Shown here piece by piece: positions 10,844 through 22,659 of a stretch of DNA of 64,000 nucleotides; position 1 is the first letter of the stretch, and every line of letters starts with the position of its first letter. This DNA comes from Membranipora membranacea (Eukaryota > Bryozoa > Gymnolaemata > Cheilostomatida > Membraniporidae): positions 13,065,493 through 13,129,492 of the forward strand of contig OU612071.1 in the NCBI GenBank assembly GCA_914767715.1, read 5' to 3'. Made by a program: the position numbers and the translations under genes. Under the pieces are notes generated by a model. That model saw nothing but the letters and a program-made list of their open reading frames with translations. It searched no databases and was not told where the DNA came from.

Positions 10844-13380
10844 CCAGAGACTTGATATACTACCTAGACAGGACAATGCTTATGCTTCACTGATCATAAT
10901 ATGTCCCACTTAAATAGCACGACATGACGTAATTAGTTTGTGCTGTGAGCCATAGTTTACTATATACAATTCAATGAAATAATGTGAAAAATCAAGGGAC
11001 GCTGGGCATGATATCGGCCCCTGTCCAGCCCCTTATTATTCAAACACAAAGAAAATTGGTGAGTGTATGTAAAAGACCTTTCCGCACGAGATGGTAATAA
11101 TAATTTGTCCACAGAACCAGATCTTTTTATGATAAGATACAATCATTGGCCAATAAACACTGAAATAAACACAGCCATTTACCCTCAGCACTTCCATCAG
11201 TCGATCACTACTATAAAAATGTAAAGAATACATATAACACAATATCAAAAATATTTTGTTGCATGAGCCAGATCTTATCACCACCATCATCGTTTTTTCT
11301 TCAAAATTGCACACAACCAGTCAGTTCAAATTGGATTGCTAATTTTATTGTTGCTTCACAAGGAAGAATAGATCTGTGCTGTAAATTGAGTATGCAAACT
11401 ACAGATTGTTGTTCCTGAGTACGTATGAGGAATCTAGAGCATATGACAATAACTTAAAATTGTTATACTTCAGTACTGTAGTCAAAATCTAATGGCCTTT
11501 ACTTTGAGAAAACTTAATTTTGCCGATGCTGGTAAGGTTGTTTGAGTTTATCAATGTGATATCGGCATCAACAGTGAATGTCAATTGCTTTCTTGACCTA
11601 TTCACAAACACAGCAGTGTGGAAAAGTAGTTATTACAACAGGACACGTCATCATCTGAGAAAATGGAACTATATGTAATGATGAAACTACAGAAAAAGGA
11701 TGGAAGCAGTGATTCTAATAATTTCCAAGACTGGAAAATAAATGCCGGCCAAACGATCACCAGCATTATTGCTTGACTCAGCCGAGAATTGCGTGCTCAT
11801 ATGCATCATAGCTGCTCACAAGCACAAACCTCCGCAGCCTGCAATAAATTTTTGTTGGCATGAGCTAAGGTTTAGTATGAATAATGGCTATTAATATAGA
11901 AACCAGTCTGAGCCACAAAATAACGTTTCTGAACCCTTTATTTAGACAGCCAGAGAAGTTTCTAAATTAATGAGCGGCAACAATCCCTTCTGCAATGACT
12001 TAAAAATCCCTCTGTAAGGAGACATTGTCAATTATACAGTAATCATTGTTGAGTGTGCTGCACTATCTTGAGAAGTATAGAGATGTCTGCAGGGCTCCAC
12101 CTAGATCGAAGCTGAAATAGTTTTTATGGGAATTATTAACTATTGAATAAGAATGATGTGAATGTAACGATAAGAAAAATAATAATGATCATTACAGGAA
12201 TTGTACTTTTCAAATATCACTCTAATTGACATTCACTGTTGCCGCCGATATCACATTGATAAACTCAAAAAACTCCAAGAACCTTACCGGCATCCGCAAA
12301 AATAAGTTTGGCCACGGTATTTCATTTTCCAGTTTTGGAAATTATTAGAGTCACATGCTTCCTTTCTTTTTCCTCTGTAGTTTCATCACTACATGTAGTT
12401 CCATTTGCTCAGATGATGACGTTTTCTGGTTTGGTTTGGCTTATTATAACAATCATTGTATTAACAAGCGATAGGATTGGATTTTACATTCTGTTGTGAG
12501 CTGACATGTAGTATGGAAAAAAGCTCTTTAAATGCATTCCTGTCCTGCACTTTGGTGGGCAATAGATGAAATGTAGGCGAGAGGATACCTTTGCACAGTT
12601 GCATAGTCGGGGAAGCAATAGACATTCGCTGTTGACACCGATATCACATTTATAAACTCAAAGAACCTTACCGGCATCGGCAAAATTAAGTTTGGCCAGG
12701 GTAAAGGCCATTAGATTTTGACTACAGTACTGAATGAAGTATAATAATTTTAAGTTATTGTCACATACTCTAGATTCATCATACGTACTCAGGAACAACA
12801 GCTATCTGTAGTTTGCATGCTCATTTAACAGCACAGATCTATTCTTCCTTGTGAAGCAACAATAAAATTAGCAATCCAAATTGAGCAGACTGGTTGTGTT
12901 CAGTCACAACTACGAATAGTTTTAGGGAAAAAAATGATGATGGTGGTGTTGCTGGTGGCTGGTGCTTAGATCTGGCTCATCCAACAAAATATTTGTGATC
13001 TTGTGGTATAGGTGTTCTTTACATTTTTATAGTAGTGAAGGAAGTGATGAGGGTAAATGGCTGTGTTTATTTCAATGTTTATTGGCTAGTGATTGTCTCT
13101 TATCATAAAAAGTTCCGGCTCTGGAGACAAATTATGAATACCATCTCGTGTGGAAAGGTCTTTTACATACACTCACCAATTTTCTTTGTGTTTTAATAAT
13201 AAGGGTCTGGACAGGGGCTGATATCATGCCCAGCGTCCCTTGATTTTCACATTATTACATTGATGGATATAAATAGTAAACTATGGCTCACAGCACAAAC
13301 TAATTACGTCATGACACGCTATTTAAGTGGGACAGTATTGAATGCTAATGGCCTGTCTAGGTAGTATATTAAGTCTATGG
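10844..13380. mobile_element. DNA element with about 0.75-kb terminal inverted repeats
   Basis: The left arm, 10,844 to about 11,600, is the inverted copy of about 12,615-13,380. The outer ends are CCAGAGACTTGATATACTAC (left) and CCATAGACTTAATATACTAC (right arm, reverse complement). It interrupts a repeat module: the uninterrupted paralogue at about 16,990-17,010 reads CTACAGTCATCACTAAACC, whereas here CTACAGTCATCA precedes the element and TGATCACTAAACC follows. This gives an imperfect 6-bp TSD (TCATCA/TGATCA). An extra inverted fragment of the inner arm lies at about 12,215-12,316. No transposase is visible. Long TIRs recall Mutator-like or foldback elements. Confidence 0.85.
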
Positions 13381-13479
13381 TGATCACTAAACCTAAGAGT
13401 TGTCAGAATCTCAAGATCACAGGTTGTTATCGAAAAGAAACAAGCTGTTGTATCGTATTAAGGCCATGGGTGAACTGAC

Positions 13480-13565
13480 AGTACTTGTCATCATACACAA
13501 CTCTCCAACATCTCCATCAGCTCGACTGGTTGCATCAGCTCCATCACTTCCATTGGTTGCATCCT
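13480..13565 (-). pseudogene. Thr/Asp-rich cassette exon, copy 1 (frame broken at acceptor)
   Basis: Minus strand: similar to the cassette exons at 14.5, 17.1 and 31.4 kb, reading EDATNGSDGADATSRADGD... and ending CMMTST before GTCAGT. One G is missing at the acceptor (TTCCAG then AGGATG, where the other copies have CAG then GAG), leaving 86 nt instead of a multiple of three. An internal short duplication of GATGGAGCTGATG-like units makes it longer than its relatives. Probably a decayed copy. Confidence 0.4.
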
Positions 13566-14155
13566 CTGGAAGTAGAATACAGACTTATATGACAAAATTA
13601 GTACCATATATCTGAGCCCAGGACAAAGATCCAGAAGCTACCGAACATGTTGTACATTAGTTAGCCTGGGTTAGGTGTAATAGGAAAGAGTTTTGAGACA
13701 TTGCAATATCCAGAAGCAAATCGCTATTATAATATCAAACATAATTTATATTTTTTGGAATTCTTGACGAAATTATAGTGGCATTATTTCACTAAAGACA
13801 GGGAAATGTTCTACCAAAATGGCAGATGCAGTTTGTGGCTGCCTTTGGTTTTATATGTATATCACTACAGCCTTCAAATTCATATCCTATTAACAGAAGG
13901 CCGGACCTAAATACAATAGGCTACAAAACTGGCAATCGATCTCTCCCAGAGCACAATTGGCATTCATCATAAGTGAAGCTATATCTAAGTGAAAGATCGT
14001 TGAATGCTCACACCATTGACAATCGGTACAAGAGCTTGAGGACATTTTGATTTTGTTCTACAAGTTATTTATTAACATTACTAATTGGTATTCATTTGAA
14101 ATTGCTGCAGGCCTTATTTGGTATGGTGGGAGTTCCTAGACTAGATATATTGATC

Positions 14156-14194
14156 TAATAATAATGATAATAATAGTAATAATAATAATAATAT
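14156..14194. repeat. (AAT)n microsatellite
   Basis: An imperfect AAT/AAC-type trinucleotide run. A related tract lies at about 27,824-27,848 in the paralogous block. Confidence 0.85.
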
Positions 14195-14539
14195 AATTAT
14201 TCAATTTTTTTTGCTGATGAAGTTATAAATGAAATTTAAGACTGGCATAAAACAAATATTGTAATGAATCAAGTGAGTTCGTTAAAAATACATGATCAAG
14301 TAGGGCAGTTCTTTTTAATGATTGACGGTCTTTAACAAGGTCGGCATTGGTGATCTTCATTTGAGGAAACTCTAGCTACGAAAGGGAAACATGAGATATG
14401 GCGACGTACATTTAGTTCATCCTGTTAGTTAATCAGTTAGAAATATAGCTACAGTCGTAAATAAATCCAAGAATTGTAAAACCCAGATCACAGCGTATAA
14501 AGATAAAACTTGTATTGTATTCAAATTTCATGAACTTAC

Positions 14540-14605
14540 AGTGGTTGTATCAGGAGACAAGTCTCCTGCGCATTGGTCAGTCTCGGTTGCTGTAGTTGTC
14601 TTCTC
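14540..14605 (-). CDS. candidate Thr-rich cassette exon, copy 2
   Basis: Minus strand: acceptor TTCTACTTCCAG, then 22 codons reading EKTTTATETDQCAGDLSPDT + TT, then a textbook donor GTAAGT. The length is 66 nt, a multiple of three, so the exon is symmetric and skippable. Related cassettes at 17.1 and 31.4 kb are 78 nt. The composition (Thr, Glu, Asp) suggests an extracellular stalk or linker, but this is inference from composition only. No known domain is recognised. Confidence 0.4.
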
Positions 14606-14960
14606 CTGGAAGTAGAATTCAATAGACTTGTATATTATTATACAAAAAACTTTATACATGAGTTCAGGGAGGGCTACACATCATTTTGTACAGGTGTTGA
14701 TCAAGGGTAAGTTACATAAGAAAAAGCTGAGGGCTGAGGCTGCATTAAAATATATATGTTTATTACTGCAGCATCAATGCTCATATAATATTATCAGAGG
14801 GCATGGGGACTACACACAATTACAATATTAGGTTACAGAACTGTCAAACCATCTCTCTTCATTGACAGTCATTCGTTACATGGACAATAATATAGGATAT
14901 ATTGGTTATTATTTTAATAACTAATCCGACTAAGAAGCTTTGATTTCACCTCCACTTGTT

Positions 14961-15053
14961 TCACTTGTGACTAGCAACCAGTTTTGTCACTTTCCTTCGG
15001 GTGTCCTCATTCTTGATTTCTTGATATTTTCCATCATAAGGACAATCAGCTTC
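14961..15053 (-). CDS. candidate terminal exon, copy 2 (ends LVASHK-stop)
   Basis: Minus strand: 31 codons are open upstream of TGA, including KYQEIKNEDTRRKVTKLVAS. The last part is collinear with the 9.57-9.62 kb copy (TELLASHK-stop), with substitutions but no indels. A highly charged, short C-terminus of this kind could be a cytoplasmic tail; that is a guess. The upstream boundary is uncertain: an AG lies at the ATTAAG just before the open segment, and an alternative frame is also open there. Confidence 0.35.
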   Translation of the reverse strand, partial: EADCPYDGKYQEIKNEDTRRKVTKLVASHK

Positions 15054-15515
15054 TTAATTTAATGTCAAAACAAAGATACGAAATTGTTGATAGCAGGCTT
15101 TGAGACACTTTGAATTGTTGGTCTGGGTAGTTGAAGTTGGTTGTCATTGAGTTATTGAATGTGTGAATGAAAAATTCAACCAAAAGCAAATGAATCATTT
15201 TAGACTGATGTGTTCCAAAAAGAATTGAAAAACACTAAAAGAAAGTAACTATAGTCTAAATTATATATGAAATTATAATAATAACTGTATTAATTAATAT
15301 ATAATAATCAAATAATGAATTTGGGTATGTTATATTGTTTCTGCAAGCCACAGCAAAAATTCTGAGATGTTAAATTTTGTATATAGAAATAAGAAGCATG
15401 TAGCATGATGTGATATGTTAAAGTAGGCGATAGTATATAATATCAGTGTCAGGCTAGGTGGGCAGTTGAAATGGGTCGTTTTGACCCTTGCAGTAGCCGT
15501 GCTCATGGTTCTGAA

Positions 15516-15915
15516 CTAACTTTGGCCTGAACCAGTAATGGGCTGACCAAATTCAAGTGTCAGCCTCCTTCTGACATAGTCTTCAGTGATCTGGTTGGGC
15601 TTGGAACAGCTCGAACTTTTCTGTTGCCCCATGATGCGTCTCATAGTAGGGCTGCTCAGGGGGCATCCAATGTCACTAAGCTTGGTAATAACAGATGAGT
15701 GGCCATTGTTATGCTTGTAGATGAATCTTGACGCGCAGCTAAAATAGGTTCTCGCATGAAGAATTGTTTTTGGCATATCCTTCAGCGCTCTATTGAGCGC
15801 CTCATATATTAAGAACTGAAACCATAAGCTGTGGCTTGTAGTGCAGATTTGTGCAATCATATGCAATATATCAGACAGCTGCTGGCGCTCTGCAGCAGTG
15901 TAGTTAATGCTTATA
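15516..15915 (-). CDS. candidate 3'-terminal exon of an unrecognised protein
   Basis: Minus strand: an open frame of about 130 codons ends in TAG at 15,516. It starts after a polypyrimidine-rich acceptor candidate (TCTCTTTTTTACACTGAG); a second AG lies at CACTGCTGCAG. The translation looks protein-like: an amphipathic helical stretch (ERQQLSDILHMIAQI, then LWFQFLIYEALNRALKDM) followed by a basic, Ser-rich C-terminus (MRRIMGQQKSSSCSKPN, YVRRRLTLEFGQP). GC content is higher than the flanks. I do not recognise the family, and no second copy was found in the window. It is the best single host-coding candidate here. Confidence 0.5.
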
Positions 15916-17097
15916 CTCAGTGTAAAAAAGAGATGATAAGGTTCCAGAGTTCAGTTGGCAATAAAATAATAAATGGTTTTCCATGACATTCAGCTATAAT
16001 TATTGTAGATACCTGCATAATTGTCTTAATATCTAGGCTCGCTATGGGTAATGTAATAACGCAAGCTCATCATTTTATATATTTGTTGTGTACTGCAAAT
16101 CAAAATTCAAAGTTATGCAAACAGTTGAAAATGCACTGCCAGTTTACAATTTCATCCCAGTTGAAACTTGATAATTGTGGAAGTTGATACCTGTCGTTCT
16201 GTTCTTTTCTCTCAGGCTTTCAAAGTCATAAGACATGGATGTCTTTGAAAGAGCTTTGATTATTTATATTGATTCTGTGTGGATGCAGTAAACAGGGACT
16301 AGTGCTGCAGCAAAATATCTGAAACATTGTACTTAATTGCAATTGATCAATTATTCTGGTGATTGATAAATGCATTCTGCATGTCACAATGTCATAATCT
16401 GTCAGAGATTTTATATCAGCAGGATTTTAGTCTTTTGTTATTCTCTCCGATTCCACATTGGATTGATATCAGTATGATAAGATAAGCAGATGTGATTAAT
16501 ATGAATATGATAAACTCAATATAAGCAAATATATAAACATTATCATTTTGTGTTAAATGTTAATGGGAGCAAGATTTCAATCATTGGTTATTCTCTCAAC
16601 ATTGTATCTATATCAGTATGGGATATAAATTATTTGTTTTGAAGAGGCAAACATTATAAATATTGCGCTTTCCTATGAAGAAGCATCAGATACTGTTTAC
16701 TTTTCAAACTAACAGTAAAAGGTTATTGTGTACTCTAAGAGTTATCTATATCACAGAAAGTGAAGCTTAAATGTTATACTGTCTATTTAAGCTGTCTGCA
16801 CTCATTCAAGAAAATTAGACAATGATAAACTAGTTATAAATCAAAAAACAAGAGCATCACGTATGTTCAATTATGTATGTGTATTGTATGTATAATTTTA
16901 TTGTTATGGAGTGGTTGCTGGGCCAATCTGGTATCAAGGGAGATCCTAGACTAGATCTATTATTACTAGGTATTATCAGTAAGGGTCATAGGCTACAGTC
17001 ATCACTAAACCTAAAAGTTGTCAGAATCTGAAGATCACAGGTTATTATCGAAAAGAAACAAACTTTTGTATCGTATTAAGGTCATGAGTGAACTGAC

Positions 17098-17175
17098 AGT
17101 ACTTGTCATCATGCACAACTCTATAATGCGTCCATCAGCTCCATCAAAGAATCTTCTCCCTTGGGTTGCATCCTC
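17098..17175 (-). CDS. candidate Thr/Asp-rich cassette exon, copy 3
   Basis: Minus strand: acceptor TTCTACATTCAG, then 26 open codons (EDATQGRRFFDGADGRIIEL + CMMTST), then a weaker donor GTCAGT. The 78-nt length is the same as the 31.4-kb copy. The pyrimidine tract is short. The function is unknown. The copies differ by in-frame indels (66, 78, 78 nt), as expected for exons that were once under coding constraint. Confidence 0.35.
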
Positions 17176-19108
17176 CTGAATGTAGAATACAGACTTGTAT
17201 GAAGATCTTAGTACCATATATCTGAGTTCAGGACAGGGATACATTAGCTACAGAACATTTTGTACACGAGTTAACCTGGGTTAGGTGCAATAGGAAAGAG
17301 TTTTGAGACATTTCATTATCCAGAAACGAATATCGTTATATTATATCGAACATAGTTTATACTTTGTGGAGTTCTTGATGAAATTAAAGTGGTATTCTTT
17401 CACTATAGACAGAAAATAATTCCAACAAAATAACAGGTACAATTAATACAAATATAAGGCTACAAACAATCTCTCCCAGAGCATGATTGGCATACATCAC
17501 AAGTGAACCTATAGTTAGGTAAGACATGAATAAATACTTATTCATTTGACAATCGGTTCAGGAGCTTTTGAGTATTTTGATTTCTTCTACAATTGATTTA
17601 GTAACATTTACGACTAAAATTCATATGAAATGGATGTTGGCCTTATTTAGTATGGAGGGAGTTCCTAGACTAGATATATTGATATAATAAAAATAATAAT
17701 ATTTTTAATTTCATTTGCTGATCAAGTCATAACAAATATGGTAATGAATTAGGTGAATTCGTTGAAAATGTTTTTAACTTTAATACGAAATTATGATTGT
17801 AATCATGTGAATAATTAATCAAAAAATAATAGTTAAATGAACACAAATGGATGAATAAAATAAATAAAAATTAAATACAATATGAATCAAAAAAGAACAT
17901 TTGAAGGATACATGAGCCGTTAAACAAATAGCTGAACCAGCGTAGTCTTATATTGACAAAGAGTCCTAAATTCTTATATATCATTATAAACTAGACTTTA
18001 TAAACTATTTTTGTATTCAAGGGTTAATAAAAGAACGCAATTATAATTTATGTAGATGTTTTCTGAAGCTTTGTTGCTTTGGTCGATGGTTGATGTTATT
18101 ATGGTCGTTTGTATTGGTGCACTGATTCATCAACCGGTGCAAGTTCATAATGATACAATTTTAATGGATAAAACTTATAAATTGTGGGCCCTCTTGAGAG
18201 TACACAAAACCAAGAACTTTTCTCCAGAATGATTTAATTGATCACTGTGGTTGATGATGTTAGATCAGCATATCTTGGTATTCTAGAAGAAACAACTTAT
18301 GTACTGTTATCATATCAACAACTTACCCTTTCATGGTTCTGCTATGTGTAGGAATGGATCGATTTAGGTACTTAGGTAAGATTGGACAAATTATGCCAAT
18401 AATATATCCTATTATACGAGTCCTTCTCTTACTCCTTCTGTTGTGTTTTCTCAGGCCATTCAAATCAAAAGGGATTTTTGTCTTTGAACGGGATTTGATC
18501 ATTTGTATTGATTCTCTGTAATCTCATAAATGTCCAATAATGTTTAAGATTCTCTGCTCAGATAGTTATTATGATGTCAACGTTAGTTCAATGTTACACA
18601 GTGAACAGTACTCCCACTGATAGCAGAGAGCAAGATATGAATATTTGGTTAATCTACCCCATTCCAGAGTGAATAAAGACAATTTTAGTAAAATTCACAT
18701 TATAAGAAATGATTTCATCATTAGTGCATTGTCACAAGGTGTCATAGATTTGACACCGGCGAGGCTTTGGTTATTCTCTCCCATTCCAGATCAAATCTAA
18801 ATCAGTATGAGAAGATAAAGCAGATTTAAACAATATAGTAATATGAATGAATATTGAATATCGTATTGTAGAAATCAATATAAGCGATATTCATATTTTG
18901 ATATGTTCAGTTGTAATGGTATAAGTATTATAAAACCAATCAAATTAGACAAAGATAAATTGGTTAAATAAAAAAACAAGAGCTAGCATATGCTCAATTG
19001 TAAAATTGACAATAAAAATAAAAAATTCTATTTTTTTAAGACCTTGAGTAACATCGATATTTAAACGAATTCACTGCAGTAAGTTCTGAAGCATATTTCA
19101 TTACTTAC

Positions 19109-19236
19109 CTCGTCCCAATTCGCATGCACTTCAACGTTTTTTCTGGTCAAAACGAGTGTGCTCAACACATCTGCCCATCTTTACTGCATTATGTGATGTT
19201 ACCGTCTATGTGAGGCGGCATAGTAGTATCAACCGT
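19109..19236 (-). pseudogene. WDE exon, copy 1 (broken)
   Basis: Minus strand: paralogous to the open exon at 29,059-29,188, with the same donor context (GACGAG then GTAAGT) and acceptor (TTTTATAG). An in-frame TAG and a 2-nt deletion near the 3' third disrupt the frame. A decayed duplicate. Confidence 0.45.
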
Positions 19237-20918
19237 CTATAAAACATTATCAGGGTGATAAAAATAGAATCGACTGTTGTCACTGATGGTTGAACAGAGA
19301 AAGGAGTGGACAGTTTCTTTCCATTCCATAGTCCAGAACATATTTGAGGAAACTCTAGCTACGAAACGGAAATATAAGATCAGACAATTTACATTTAGTT
19401 CATCAAGTTAGTTAATAAGTTAAATACATGGCTACAGTCATCTAAGAATCCAAGAATTGTAATATTCAGATCACAGCAGATAGAGATAAAACTTGTACCG
19501 TATTAAAAGTAAACTTACAGTGATTGTAGTGATTGATAGTAAGCACTAGGCCTTCAACTGGACAGTGGAGTGACAACAAAAAATACAATAAATCATAGTC
19601 AGTTGATTCATGTTAGATTGCTGATTAGGGTATCTGACTTTTTGTTAGTAAGATTCCTGGAATAAAAGCCTCCAGGAACAAATCCTTACTCATTAAGGAT
19701 CTAAATGCACTGCATTCAAGGACAGATTTGCTGTGCTGTCTTATGATCAATGTCACTTTCATTGGTATGACAAATGTAGAAATTAATTAAATAATTAAGC
19801 AATAAAATTACCAAACAGGGCATGGGAAAAAATGTTGAATTTAAAGATAGTTTATTGCATGGCCAAAAATAATTGAAAAATACTAAGCAGAACAACAGAT
19901 TATAGTCAAACTTTTATATGAAATTGATTATAACCATATTGAAAGTTAACTTAAAAATAATCATTAAATGAACAATAATGGACAAATGGAATTAAAAATT
20001 TTCAGGCTACACAAGCTATTGACAAATACCTGAAACATGGTTTTCTTTAATGAGTAAGTGTCATAAAATCCCATATATCATTAGTTTTATTTTTTCATGC
20101 AAGGGTAAATAAAAGAAAGACATTAGCATTTATATATATGTTGTCTGAAGCTTTGATGCTTTGGTCAATTGTTGGTGTTATTATGGTTGTTTGTATTAGT
20201 GCGCTGATTCATCCACCGGTTCAAGTTCATCTATAACGCTGACAGGTCAGAAGGAAGCAAGGAAATTTAAAGCAGTTGTTGCATGCTCTATAGGTCGAAC
20301 GACAAGTAAAGTGATACGATGTTAACGGATAAAAATTTCAAATTGTGGGCCTAATCAGCATATCTTCATGTATATGAAGAGCACGTCTCATGAAGTGATG
20401 TCGATGTATGAGATTCACTCTTTCACGGTTCTTATATGTGTAGAAATGGATTAGTTGTTCTACTATTTTGAGAATGGAAAAGACACTTTCGACTTTCGAC
20501 CCATCGGCTAGTAGAGGCCTGACACCCGCTGTGGGCAGACCCATTCAGAGGTACTCGTGCTTGAGAAGCCTCAGCGAGCGAGCCACCGTAACGCCACATT
20601 GCACTGTCTTTTCTTACTGGTAGAAAAACAAAGATAGCCTGGTTAGCTAATTGAGCGAACAGATATTTGAATAATGAATCAAGATTTTATGGAAGCAAAA
20701 AAAAACACAAAATGTCCCATTAAACAAATGATTATGGTTGACAAGATTTGAAGTACTCTGAAAAAAGGCAGCTTGATGGACAAAGGAAACAAAAACTGGT
20801 GTGACATTTTTGTTAAATTCATTACCTGTTATGAGTAGAAGCAACAGTTAGGGTTTGGATAACGGCAGTAATCTTAGTAAGCAAGATTCGATGAAATGTT
20901 TGTTTATATGAAACGCAT

Positions 20919-21284
20919 TCAATCTATACAAATAGAAATATTATTTTGACAAAGCCCGTTGAGGCTTGTTTGAGGATTTGGATTGGTATCAGTGTTGAAG
21001 CAACAACTTTCCCCCAAAACACCATTTTGGATTGAATTCCTCTCTGTCGCTGCTGATTCATTCAACAGTTCCAGCATGTTAATTAATGCCTGCTCAGTTT
21101 TTCCCAAATCGATGTATGCTATCTGTAATGTGATGGTATGTGTTTTTGGAATTCTGAACTGAAATGTATCATCATGTAAACAGTTGAAAATGCAAGCTGA
21201 CAATTTTGTCCCAATTGAAAATTGACCGTTGAAGCATTTGTGCCACTGTTGAGTCCTGTACTTCTGTTGTGTTTTCTCAGGCAA
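20919..21284 (-). CDS. candidate exon, unknown protein
   Basis: Minus strand: a 121-codon open frame ending in a stop at 20,919. It contains SIGTKLSACIFNCLHDDTFQ and a helical-looking ITLQIAYIDLGKTEQALINM followed by LELLNESAATER. Diverged, frame-broken relatives of its first half lie at about 16.08-16.24, 33.76-33.89 and 34.50-34.71 kb. Of the four copies only this one stays open, which supports coding function or a recent origin. An AG at ACTCAACAG could be an acceptor inside the frame. I do not recognise the domain. The C-terminal part may read through into intron. Confidence 0.4.
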   Translation of the reverse strand: MPEKTQQKYRTQQWHKCFNGQFSIGTKLSACIFNCLHDDTFQFRIPKTHTITLQIAYIDLGKTEQALINMLELLNESAATERNSIQNGVLGESCCFNTDTNPNPQTSLNGLCQNNISICID

Positions 21285-22659
21285 TCAACATCAAAAGTAA
21301 TGGATGCCTTTGAATGAGAATGGAGTTAATTATTATATTAGTTAAGTTTGGATGGCAGTAAAACACAAGAGAATTTTTAAAATATTACATTTTCCTTTGT
21401 TGCTGTTGCGAAATTTAACAAGAGCAATCTGATTATCAGAATTCCCCATGAACAAGAAATAGTTGAGAAGTAAAGTCATAAATATAAAATATTCAACTTC
21501 AAGATTCAGAGTTCATAACTGCAGTGGTCAGTAGTGTATAGTCAATATTTTTTTAATACATAACATGAATGTATTTATGTATGTTCTCCTCTGGCACATT
21601 GCTTATTATCATCATGAATACGTAACTGTTGTTTTATGTCCATTGTTCTGCAGGCTTCTCAGCTGTACACTGGCGCAGTTTGATATGGCTTATCATATCA
21701 TTTCCATATTGGAGATAAAGTTGACATATTTATTGACACTTTTATCTTGAACAATTTGTCTCTTGTCCTTGGATAGAGTTTCTGCCCTAGCTGGTTGCAC
21801 TGACGCAGCAAGGTGCAGGTGTTGGAGTAATAAAACATATTGCAATGAGATGCATACTGGTTTGTATTTGATAAAAATAAAGAGGAGGATTAAAAGAGGG
21901 AGCAGAGTTAACGAATTTGCCCGCCATAACCTAAGTGGAACAAGATAAAAAATTAAATCTAATGTCAATGATGCAAATACAAAAAAGAGCATTAAAAATA
22001 TTTATTAAGAATTGAGCAATTAAGTGTGAGAAAAATTTGTACAATTAAGAGGAGGAATTAATGAATATGTATAAAATAATTGTGAAGACATGATGTGATC
22101 TTAACTCTGATGTTTGTGTTTGTTGAACGGCTTCATTACTTTGCCATGGGGCAGTAATTATAAATGTAAGACTTTTTGGAAGAAGAAAGAGCTTCAACAT
22201 GCACATTACTGGATGTTATCTGCATTTTTCGCCAATTCTATTGGCTGAGAAATGCATTGCTGACTATAATAGTTGTCAAGGAATCTAGACGGACTGTCAT
22301 GTGATGATATATACCTGTCAACTAGTTTTTTTCCTGGTTTTTCTGACACTTCAAAGTTCAAAGTCAAAATAATGGTGCCACATTAATTGGTATACAAGGT
22401 GTAAGAATAAATTGATAACATTACTAAAACAATGTTGAATAAAAAGTCCTTTGTTACATGGTCCATAATGAAGGTTAGCATGCTTATTTATTGAATGATT
22501 AATCAGTTTGTATTGAGGGAGATCCAAGACTAGACAGATTGATATTTTAAGTGTATAGGCTACAGGCATCACTAAATCTAAGAGTTCTCAGAATCTTCAG
22601 AAAGCAACTTAGAATATAAAGAAACAACTTGTATGGTATTTAGGTCAGACAGACAGCAG

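Larger units (their letters stand above)
13400..19550. repeat. duplicated gene-family block 1
   Basis: This block shares an ordered set of modules with 26.86-30.3, 31.0-34.7 and 35.3-37.9 kb. One contains GGCCTTATTTGGTATGG and GAGTTCCTAGACTAGATA (near 14.11, 17.64, 27.78, 31.99 kb). Another contains GGTCATAGGCTACAGTCATC (near 16.98 kb; relatives at 10.83, 22.56, 27.12, 31.33 kb). It also holds the Thr/Asp cassette exon and the WDE exon. Identity between blocks is roughly 75-85% with many indels. The best reading is repeated duplication of part of a minus-strand, intron-containing gene. Confidence 0.65.
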
